Assembly: GCA_945865175.1 (NCBI GenBank) | Contig: CAMBDA010000009.1 | Coordinates: 19,866 to 83,865, forward strand | Source of the DNA: an uncultured Prevotellaceae bacterium | GTDB taxonomy: Bacteria > Bacteroidota > Bacteroidia > Bacteroidales > Bacteroidaceae | DNA length: 64,000 bases | Reading direction: 5' to 3' | In this document: in pieces, positions 44,130 to 52,100 of the stretch | How the letters are laid out: each line of letters begins with the position of its first letter | Numbering within the stretch: the stretch's first letter is position 1 | Program-made: the position numbers and the translations under genes | The notes under the pieces: generated by a model | Told to the model about the DNA's origin: nothing | Database searches by the model: none | What the model saw: the letters and a program-made list of their open reading frames with translations, nothing else

Positions 44130-45122
44130 ATGGCTTTTTTAACTGACGAGAAATTAGTGATTGTAGGTGCCGCCGGTATGATTGGCAGCAACATGGTTCA
44201 GAGCGCGCTGATGATGGGTCTCACCTCTAACATCTGCTTGTACGACGTGTTCTCTCCCGAGGGTGTGGCAGAGGAAATGCGCCAGAGCGGTTTCTGTGAC
44301 GCCCGCATCACAGCCACTACCGATGTGGCTGAGGCATTCAAGGATGCCAAGTATATCATCTCCAGTGGTGGTGCACCCCGTAAGGAGGGTATGACACGCG
44401 AGGACCTGCTGGCTGGCAACTGCAAGATTGCTGAGGATCTGGGCAAGAACATCAAGACCTACTGTCCCGATGTGAAGCATGTGGTCATCATCTTCAACCC
44501 CGCTGACCTTACCGGTCTGGTTACTCTCCTCTACAGCGGCCTCAAGCCTGGTCAGGTGACCACTCTTGCTGCGCTCGACAGCACCCGTCTGCAGAGTGCA
44601 TTGGCCAAGAAGTTTGGTGTGATGCAGAACGAGGTTGTAGGCGCACATACCTTTGGTGGCCATGGCGAGCAGATGGCTGTGTTCGGCAGTGCTGTGAAGA
44701 TTGCCGGCCGTGCGTTGAGCGACATCATTGGTACCGACGAGTTCCCCGAGGCAGAATGGGAGCAGATGAAGAAGGATGTCACTCAGGGTGGTGCCGCCAT
44801 CATCAAGCTCCGTGGCCGCAGCAGCTTCCAGAGCCCCTCTTTGCTGAGTGTGCAGATGATTGCCAGTGTGATGGGCGGTCCCAAGTTCCCCTATCCCGCG
44901 GGTACCTTCGTTCAGAACGAGAAGTATCAGAATATCATGATGGCTATGGACACCACGCTCGACGAGAATGGTTGCACCTACAAGGTGCCCTGTGGCACTC
45001 CCGAGGAGAATGCCAAGTTGGATGCCAGCTATGAGCACCTCTGCAAGATGCGTGACGAACTGGTAACGCTCAATATCGTGCCTCCTACATCCGAGTGGAG
45101 CAAGATTAACCCGAACTTGTAA
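44130..45122 (+). CDS. mdh: malate dehydrogenase
   Basis: NAD-dependent oxidoreductase of the lactate/malate dehydrogenase superfamily, 330 residues. The Rossmann segment is VGAAGMIGSNM, the substrate-binding Arg lies in SGGAPRKEGMTREDLLAGN, and the catalytic His in GAHTFGGHGEQM. In Bacteroidales it runs the reductive branch from oxaloacetate towards succinate. The start at 44130 (MAFLTDEK) follows the promoter; the open frame to 44028 includes it. A strong hairpin closes the gene. Confidence 0.9.
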   Translation: MAFLTDEKLVIVGAAGMIGSNMVQSALMMGLTSNICLYDVFSPEGVAEEMRQSGFCDARITATTDVAEAFKDAKYIISSGGAPRKEGMTREDLLAGNCKIAEDLGKNIKTYCPDVKHVVIIFNPADLTGLVTLLYSGLKPGQVTTLAALDSTRLQSALAKKFGVMQNEVVGAHTFGGHGEQMAVFGSAVKIAGRALSDIIGTDEFPEAEWEQMKKDVTQGGAAIIKLRGRSSFQSPSLLSVQMIASVMGGPKFPYPAGTFVQNEKYQNIMMAMDTTLDENGCTYKVPCGTPEENAKLDASYEHLCKMRDELVTLNIVPPTSEWSKINPNL

Positions 45123-45145
45123 TTCATTCCATACATGACCCATAT

Positions 45146-45184
45146 GCGAGGGGGTGTGTCAGTCTCTTTGACACACCCCCTCGC
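45146..45184 (+). terminator. hairpin terminator after mdh
   Basis: A perfect 15-bp stem, GCGAGGGGGTGTGTC (45146-45160) with GACACACCCCCTCGC (45170-45184), and a 9-nt loop, followed by a T-rich stretch ending TTTGTTTTTTG at 45210. It shares the GGGGGTGT core with 19303-19346. It also stands between the convergent mdh and anti-sigma genes. Confidence 0.75.
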
Positions 45185-45251
45185 TGTGCTTGTGTCTTTG
45201 TTTTTTGAGATGGAGGGCGGTGGATTCCCCCTAAACGGGGGGACGAGGGGG

Positions 45252-46520
45252 CTACTTTGTGTGTGGGCTCTTCTTGCCGAAAGCGAGCCTGATACCCAGG
45301 TTCAGGTTGAAGTTTGCAGGTTTCTCCTTATAGATGGTGCTCAGTGCGGAGCCGTCGTCGAAGTAGTAACTGAGGCCGGGTTCGGCATAAAGCGCTACGG
45401 TCCGTGTCAGGTTGCACTGGAGGCCGGCCGATAGGTTTGCTGATAGTTGGAAGGGTTTTTCAGAAATTGTCTCGCCCTTGTGTTGTACCACGGTGTTGTT
45501 GAGCACATAGTCATTGTCGATGCGGCCCGATACACATTGCTCTGCCAACAGGCCGGCTGCGCCGTACACGTCGATTCGTCCCCAGGAGAGAATGCGGTAT
45601 TTTACTGTGAGGGGCAGACCCACATAGTGGAGTCGTTGGGTGCCTTTGCAGTAGTGGTTCAGCGAGCCTTCCCTGAGGTCCGACACCAGATTGGTGTAGG
45701 TGATGCCCGATGCAAGGCTGATGTGTTCGTTCAGTTTGTATTCCAGGGTGAAACCGGCCTTCACGGGCAGACGGTGCTGGATGTCGTTGGTCGTTTGATG
45801 TCCCTGGTTGTAGAGCAGGATGCCCAGCATGGGGCTGTCTTTCCACTGGGCGTTGTTGACCCCGGTGCTGGGTGCTGCGTTCAGTTGTGAATAGGAATGC
45901 AGTGCCGAGAAGCCCGTGCCGCCTGTGGTGAATAGGTCCATGGAAAGTGCGGCCCGCCGATATCCTCTCCCACGCTTGGGCTGGCGTGTGGACAATATGG
46001 GCCTGTTCTGTTTCTGGAGTATACTGTTTGTCTGTTTGGGGCTTGTCTCCTTTTGGGCCGGAGAGGGAGTTTCCTTGGCCTCGGCCGGAGCGGGAGCTTT
46101 TTTGGTTTGTGAAGCCTCCACCGTGGGCCTTGCAGGTTGTATGGCGGCCGCTAGTGGCTTGGTGGCCGGCCTGCGCCTTTCAGGCATGGCCTTGGGTGAG
46201 GCCGGCGTGCTTTCGTGAGGCAGGGCTTTGGACATTGGATGGTCTGGCAGGGTGGCCTGTGCTGTCTTTTGCCGGGAAGCCTGCTCTGTCTGGTTAGCGT
46301 TTCTTGTGGCATATTCGGCCATTCCCAGCCCCAGGGTCACGATGGCCATGGCTGCCACCGCTATGCCTGTCTTCCATCCTCGTGTCAGGGGCACCCGTTT
46401 TTGTGCGCCCGGCACTGGCGGAAGTTGTGCTTCAATCCTGTCCCACAGTTGTTCGGGCTCGTCTGTTTCGTAGTCCGCCATTTTGTTGCGCAGGTCGTTC
46501 AGCCAGTTATCGTTCATCAT
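45252..46520 (-). CDS. Dma-type dual membrane-spanning anti-sigma factor
   Basis: A 422-residue protein with an unusual order of parts. A short cytosolic segment (1-45, NDNWLNDLRNKMADYETDEPEQLWDRIE) comes first, then one inner-membrane helix (about 49-67, GIAVAAMAIVTLGLGMA). A Pro/Ala/Lys/Gln-rich linker of about 115 residues follows, and last an outer-membrane beta-barrel (about 190-422) ending FNLNLGIRLAFGKK. This is the layout of the Dma family of Bacteroidota, in which one chain spans both membranes and holds a cytosolic ECF sigma factor. It overlaps its sigma gene by 4 nt. What the barrel senses cannot be read. Confidence 0.8.
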   Translation of the reverse strand: MMNDNWLNDLRNKMADYETDEPEQLWDRIEAQLPPVPGAQKRVPLTRGWKTGIAVAAMAIVTLGLGMAEYATRNANQTEQASRQKTAQATLPDHPMSKALPHESTPASPKAMPERRRPATKPLAAAIQPARPTVEASQTKKAPAPAEAKETPSPAQKETSPKQTNSILQKQNRPILSTRQPKRGRGYRRAALSMDLFTTGGTGFSALHSYSQLNAAPSTGVNNAQWKDSPMLGILLYNQGHQTTNDIQHRLPVKAGFTLEYKLNEHISLASGITYTNLVSDLREGSLNHYCKGTQRLHYVGLPLTVKYRILSWGRIDVYGAAGLLAEQCVSGRIDNDYVLNNTVVQHKGETISEKPFQLSANLSAGLQCNLTRTVALYAEPGLSYYFDDGSALSTIYKEKPANFNLNLGIRLAFGKKSPHTK

Positions 46521-47086
46521 ATCCTATTCATTTGTTTCTTGTACGCGTTGACTTTCTTGGCCAGTATGGCTTTCGCACGGTGCAGTTGTGAGGCCGATGT
46601 GCTCTCCTTTATGCCCAGCATGCTGGCAATCTCCTTGTGGCTCTTCTCCTCAAAAACATACAGGTTGAAGATGGTGCGGTAGCCTTGTGGCAGTTCCCGT
46701 ATCATCTGGTGGATGGTGGGCAGTGGTACGCCGTTGAGGTCTGGCAGTTCGTCGGCTATGTCGGTCATGTCCTCGGGCAGCGGTACAAAGACGGGCCGGC
46801 CGCCGGGATGAATGAACTTGAGGGTCTCGTTGAGTACAATCCTGGCCATCCATCCCCTGAGCGAACCTTTTCCTCGGTATTCAAACGAACCAGCCGAGGA
46901 GAATATCTTCAGGAACGCATCTTGCATGACGTCCTTCACATCCTCCTCGTTTGGAATATAGCGTGCGCAGATGGCGGTGAGGTATCTCACGTGTTGGCAA
47001 TATACGGTCTTCATTGCCGCACGGTCGCCATCCTTCATGCGTTGGGCCTGTTCCTGTTCGTCCTGTTCGTGGGTTGGGGCTGCCAT
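46517..47086 (-). CDS. ECF sigma factor paired with the Dma-type protein
   Basis: A 189-residue sigma-70 family regulator. Sigma-2 lies at about 25-95 (YLTAICARYIPNEEDVKDVMQDAFLKIF and GSLRGWMARIVLNE) and sigma-4 about 125-180 (ELPQGYRTIFNLYVFEEKSHKEIASMLG and STSASQLHRAKAIL). There is no sigma-1 or sigma-3. Stop and start overlap with the anti-sigma gene by 4 nt. By analogy with Das1/Dma1 of Bacteroides thetaiotaomicron it may control envelope or vesicle functions (inference). Confidence 0.92.
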   Translation of the reverse strand: MAAPTHEQDEQEQAQRMKDGDRAAMKTVYCQHVRYLTAICARYIPNEEDVKDVMQDAFLKIFSSAGSFEYRGKGSLRGWMARIVLNETLKFIHPGGRPVFVPLPEDMTDIADELPDLNGVPLPTIHQMIRELPQGYRTIFNLYVFEEKSHKEIASMLGIKESTSASQLHRAKAILAKKVNAYKKQMNRI

Positions 47087-47106
47087 TACCTCCTTTGTTC
47101 CGTGCT

Positions 47107-47808
47107 TTATAGGTTGGTTCTGAAGCCCAGTTTGAATGTGGTGGACTTTTCACCTGAAAACGAATGCCATTTCAGAGTGAGTTCCACTTTCTGGGCACCG
47201 TTGCGTGGCAACTGGTTCAGGTTGAAGGCAATCAGAGCGTCGCCCATCACACCGTTCTTGTCGCCTTGGGCATCATGCCTCAGCTCCAGTTCAAAGGGAT
47301 TTTCGGGATTGCCTCCTGTGAGCAGGTTGATAAAGTGGGGTGTGTTGTTTGCGCCCCATTTGGTGCGGATGCGCAGGGTCAGGTAGCCGTCTTCGGCAAT
47401 GGTCACCCAGTCCTTTACCAGTTCGATGGGGTCGTTCCCGTAGCAGGCGTCATTCTCTTCCCCCATGTCTGCTACGGGCAGTTTGGTACGGATGCTGTCA
47501 ATCCAGTTTATATGGATTTTCTGGAAGTTCTTGGCCGGGGTGTTGCGCGTTTCCACATAGTTCACCAAGGCCCTCACTTCCTTGTCACCGTATGGCGAGG
47601 CTGTCATGTTCACGGGTTGCAGGGTGGTGGAGTCGTCGAGCTGCAGCACAAACGATGTTTCCCCCACGGGAATTACAGTCACGAGTGCCGTGGGCTGGTA
47701 TTTCGTCATGTTGTCATCATCGTCTTCCGCGCACGACTGCATCACACCTCCCCACACCGCCAGCAACAGGGCGTAGGCCAATAGTTTTTTCATTTTCATC
47801 ATATCCAT
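47107..47808 (-). CDS. NigD-like lipoprotein
   Basis: A 233-residue predicted lipoprotein (lipobox VMQSC, followed by an acidic DDDD stretch that could favour surface export in Bacteroidetes). It resembles NigD-like proteins: PTALVTVIPVGETSFVLQLDDSTTL near the N-terminus, an OB-like small domain, then a C-terminal beta domain with YLTLRIRTKWG and HFINLL. It is 20 nt upstream of the sigma gene on the same strand, so the three form a likely operon and NigD may be a target or a sensor partner. The start could also be Met3, 4 or 6. Confidence 0.75.
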   Translation of the reverse strand: MDMMKMKKLLAYALLLAVWGGVMQSCAEDDDDNMTKYQPTALVTVIPVGETSFVLQLDDSTTLQPVNMTASPYGDKEVRALVNYVETRNTPAKNFQKIHINWIDSIRTKLPVADMGEENDACYGNDPIELVKDWVTIAEDGYLTLRIRTKWGANNTPHFINLLTGGNPENPFELELRHDAQGDKNGVMGDALIAFNLNQLPRNGAQKVELTLKWHSFSGEKSTTFKLGFRTNL

Positions 47809-47886
47809 AGTCTCTTTTTTTATGTTTGTCTATCCCATGAAATCGCAAATGTGGCCAAATCTTGCATCCCGTGTGCAAATTTTTCA

Positions 47887-48753
47887 TTATTTTTTGTTGG
47901 CTGGCCTCCAGAAATCGTTGGCCGTGAGGCCGCACGCGCTGGCAATATGCTTGCAGAAGTCCAGGCGGAAGGAACGATGGTCTCTCGTATCGGACCCGAA
48001 GACAAACTTCAACCCTGCGCGCTTGCACAGGAGGATAAACTCCTCGTGGGGTGTCTGTGCCAGGTCGTTGATTTCCACGGCCACCTTGCGTGTCATCAGC
48101 ATGTCCACGATGCGTTCCAGCCGTTCCTTGGTCCACACTTTGTCATAGTGGCGGGCCACACAGGGAGGCAGATACAGGGGCCAGCCGAAGATGTCCAGCG
48201 GCTCGGGATTCTCCAGCACGGCCTGATAGTGGTTCATGTTGGTTTCCATGAAGGCATCCAGGTCGGGCACGTAGCAGTCGTGCTCCCACACCTCCAGCGT
48301 GTCGCCGTAGCGGTTGCCGTTTGGGATTACCTGTGGGTCCATGAAGAAATAGTCTATCTGGCTGTAGACGCTTTCGCTCAGCCGTTGGGTCCATCCCAGC
48401 CGCATGTTCTGCATGCCCCGATAGCATCCCAGGTGGGCGGTGTCGTCGATAAACTTTTGCAGGCTTTCGTCCGTGGCTGGCACGGGTCGTGTGCCGTTGA
48501 ACATGATGCCCACATATTGCAGGCCATTCTTCTTGGCACCACGTGCAATGTCCTCATACGAGAGGCTGGCCGAGGCATGGATGTGGAGGTCGTGCAGGGG
48601 AAAGTCCCCGATGGCAGTGGGCTTCACGCCTTTCCACAGTTCGTCCTTCCATGCGTTTTCCGATGGCTGTTTCCCGTTGCAGGCCTGCATGCCCAGGGCC
48701 ATGCTTCCCAGAGCCAGCATCCCGCTCGATTTGATGAATGTTTTTCTGTCCAT
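47887..48753 (-). CDS. PHP-domain phosphoesterase-like lipoprotein
   Basis: A 288-residue protein with a lipoprotein signal of twin-arginine flavour (MDRKTFIKSSGMLALGSMALGMQAC). The mature part has PHP-domain metal motifs: HDLHIHASAS, a central YFFMDPQV, VAVEINDL with a metal Glu, and FVFGSDTRDH near the end. PHP members include histidinol phosphatases and other phosphoesterases; substrate unknown. The frame is open to 48807, but a -7 box lies upstream and the ATG at 48753 puts the signal at the N-terminus. It is 78 nt upstream of the NigD gene. Confidence 0.65.
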   Translation of the reverse strand: MDRKTFIKSSGMLALGSMALGMQACNGKQPSENAWKDELWKGVKPTAIGDFPLHDLHIHASASLSYEDIARGAKKNGLQYVGIMFNGTRPVPATDESLQKFIDDTAHLGCYRGMQNMRLGWTQRLSESVYSQIDYFFMDPQVIPNGNRYGDTLEVWEHDCYVPDLDAFMETNMNHYQAVLENPEPLDIFGWPLYLPPCVARHYDKVWTKERLERIVDMLMTRKVAVEINDLAQTPHEEFILLCKRAGLKFVFGSDTRDHRSFRLDFCKHIASACGLTANDFWRPANKK

Positions 48754-48784
48754 GTTTTCCTTCTTGTTTTCAGCTATTTTGCTG

Positions 48785-48816
48785 CAAATATACGCGTTTT
48801 CCCCCAATGCGCCAAA
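48785..48816 (-). promoter_or_regulatory. promoter of the PHP lipoprotein gene
   Basis: On the minus strand TTTG (48813-48816), 20 bp, TATATTTG (48785-48792), 31 nt before the ATG at 48753. Confidence 0.7.
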
Positions 48817-49148
48817 TATGGATGTGTTTTTCTGCGGGGGAAGCAGGCAAACTGCATGATTTGATGTTCCAGCTCCGGAATGTTAACTGTTAACGCGTAA
48901 CTCCGTTTGTATTTTCCTCCGCACGCCCCTCCCTCTCTGGACAGGCGGACTGCCGCCGAAACGAGAAGGGGCAACCTCTCACCATTCCAGGGCATTATCT
49001 CGTTTGCTTCCCCCCTGAACAGCGAAACCGAGGAGCAGCGGCCTATTCCGCTGATATGATGGGGAGGCTAATTGTAAAGATAGGTTAAATGCTATTGCGG
49101 GTTTCCATTTTTCTGCGATTTCTTTATAGTTAGAACGAGAGAATTGAA
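48817..49148. other. gene-free spacer
   Basis: About 330 nt between divergent genes. I see no plausible coding frame or RNA gene. It holds a GTTAAC-rich short tandem (about 48882-48901) and a CATGATTTGATGTT string that recurs near 57000. The rest is unremarkable. Confidence 0.5.
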
Positions 49149-49156
49149 TACATTTG
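49149..49156 (+). promoter_or_regulatory. -7 promoter box for the large T9SS client
   Basis: TACATTTG followed by CAG, 39 nt before the ATG at 49196; no clear -33 element. Confidence 0.55.
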
Positions 49157-49195
49157 CAGAACTGAAACCAATTTTTCAACCAAATTAAAACATAA

Positions 49196-52100
49196 ATGAA
49201 CACAAAACTACACAAACTCTTGTTCATGGCAGCCCTGATGGCACCGTGTGCCGGCGCGCAGGCCCTGGACAAGGTGGATGGTGTCTATCAGATTGCCACT
49301 CCACAGGACATGGTGGACTTTGCCGCCCTTGTGGCGGATGGAGAACCCGATGCCAATGCCGTATTGACGGCCGACATCGACATCTCGGACTACCACACGC
49401 TGCAGATTGGTGCACCCACGGTCCCCTACACCGGCACCTTCGACGGACAGTACCACACCCTCACCATCGATGCGGCCACCGATGGAGAGTATTGCTCCCT
49501 GTTCCGTATGCTGGCCGGCACGGTGCGCTGCCTCAATGTGCGCGGCAATGTGTCCGCACAGGCCAAGTATGCCTCGGCTCTGGTGGGTGAGGCCAGGGAC
49601 TGTACGATTGAGAACTGCATCACCGAAGCTACTATCTATTCTACGCTGGTAGGCGACGGCACTTTTGGCGGAATCGTGGGACTGGTGGCCGACAACTGCC
49701 ATGCCACGGTGAAGAACACCTGCTTTGCTGGCGCCATTGTGGCAGAGAGCACCACAAGCTGCGGTGGCATCTGCGGATGGTCTTCTGGCACCATCACCAT
49801 CGACCATTGCATGGTGATTGCCGATGTGAGCCAGACTTCCTCCTCGGAATGTAACACCTTCAGCCGCAATCCAGGCAATGCCACCATCATCGGGGGTGCC
49901 TATTTGAACGCTTACGGCACGGTGCCCGCTGGCGTAGACCAGCTGGAAGCCTCCCAGCTTTCTTCGGGCGAGGCTTGTTTTATAGTGAACGGAATGTCCT
50001 CGGAGAGCCCCGTGTGGTTCCAGAACCTGGGCGAGGATCCTATTCCCGTGCCCAATCCTTCTCATGCCACGGTCTATGCATCCGGACGGATCCATTGCAA
50101 TGGCGATGTGTATGAAGGGACCGTTTATCAGAACACACCGGGCACCATTCAGCAGGACGACCATGACTGGCTGCACGGTAAGTGCAATTATTGCAGCCTG
50201 GTGGATGAAGCCTATAAGCAACCTGCAGCGGACGGATTCTATGAGCTTGCCAGTGCAGACGACCTGCTGTGGTTTGCCGCGCTGGTGAACTCGGATGTCA
50301 AGCCCGATGCCAACGCACGCCTCACGGCCCCCGTTTCGCTGGAGGGCATCGACTGGCCGTCTATCGGACGGGCAGATATAGTATATAAAGGTACGTTCGA
50401 CGGTGGCCTGCAGCCCATCACGGGACTGAACGCCATCTTGTTCGGTTCTGCCAACGGGGCCACATTCCGCAATATCGCCATCGAGGAGGCAACCATCGTG
50501 GGCCGTGATGCAAGCCGTGCAGCACACAGCGGCTCCATTGTGGGCGTGGCGCTCAATTCGCAGATGACGGGCTGCTATTCCAAGGCCTCCTTGACCCTTG
50601 GCGACGAGGGCGACTTGGGTGGTCTTGCCGGTAAGTTTACGGGTACCATCAGCAATTGCGCTTTCTATGGCACCCTGACGAGTGCCGGTTGGTCGGAAGG
50701 CGGTATATCTGGTAGTGGCGAGGCTGCGGCCATCACGATCGAGGATTGTGTGGTGTGGGCCGATTTGCTTACTACAGGCGGCCAGGCCAAGGGAACCCTC
50801 CTTGGCTGGAACGACAATGCCACCATCACCAACTGTTTCACGGTGGAGACACCCGAGGGCTTCGACGGATTCTCTGGCAACATGTCCACGGCCAAGGACG
50901 ACAGCCGCATGGTTACCAGCGAAGTAATGGCATCGGGCGAGGTGGCATGGGAACTCAACAAGCAGAACTTTGTGGATGCCAAATGGTATCAGACTCTTGA
51001 CGAGGATGAGGCTCCCGTCCTTCTCCCCACCCATGCAGTGGTGTACCAGTTGTCCGGAGGCTATACCAACAATCAGGAAGAGATGCGCGATGCCATCCTG
51101 GTTGAAGCGGGAGACTATATCAACACGGTTGTAGCTTGCCAGGCTGATATTGATGCCTTTGCAGCGGCAATGGAGGCAGTTGCTGCCGCCACTTCATTGG
51201 AGGCGTTCAATCAGGCATACACTGCCTTCCGGGAGGCCCGTGCCGTGCTGGAGAAGAGTGCACAGGCGTATGCCACCTATCAGCAGACCATCGACGACAT
51301 TATCGCCTATGTGGATGCGCACTACGACGAGCTGGCTGGCCCCTTGATGGATGTGCTCGAGAGCTACCTGTATGACGATGTCGAGCCCGGAGCGGACGGA
51401 TTCCCCAACGGCAGCTATGGCTATATCATAGAGAATTGTGCGCTGACAGCCGATCAGATTACAGATGAGATAGCTTTCGCAGACCAACTGCTCGGGGATG
51501 CAGTCCGTGGCGGTTTCAGCGTAGGAAGCGAAGTCACCAAGCTGGTCACCAATGCCAACCTCGATGATGCCGAGAACTTCAAGGGATGGGAAACCACTTC
51601 TCAGGGCAGTACGTTCACCGTGCTCCGCGAGAATGGCATCACTTACACCGCAGAGGGATGGAATGCCACCTTCGACCTTCACCAGACGCTCACAGGACTG
51701 CCCAATGGCGTGTACGAGCTCCGTGCCAATTCCGTCTTCCGTGCTGCTAACAACGATTATGACGGCAATGACAACTACTCCGCCTTCCTCTATGCCGGCA
51801 ACAATGCCGTGAACGTGATGACCGCGGGTGAGGATCTCATTCCTTCCGCCGAGGCCATCAACATGGAGAACTCCTACATAGAGGGTTCGGGCAATGTGGA
51901 CAAACTGTATGAGGACGGCGAAGTGGAGGGCTATTATCCCGTGGGTCCCGTGGGGTGCTACTATGCTTTCGGTGCCGGACGCTACCAGAACCGCATCGCC
52001 TGCACCGTCACCGACGGCACACTGACCATCGGCCTCAAGAACCTGGGTACGGGCCAGGCGAACGACTGGTGCGGATTTGACAACTTCCAGCTTTTCTATC

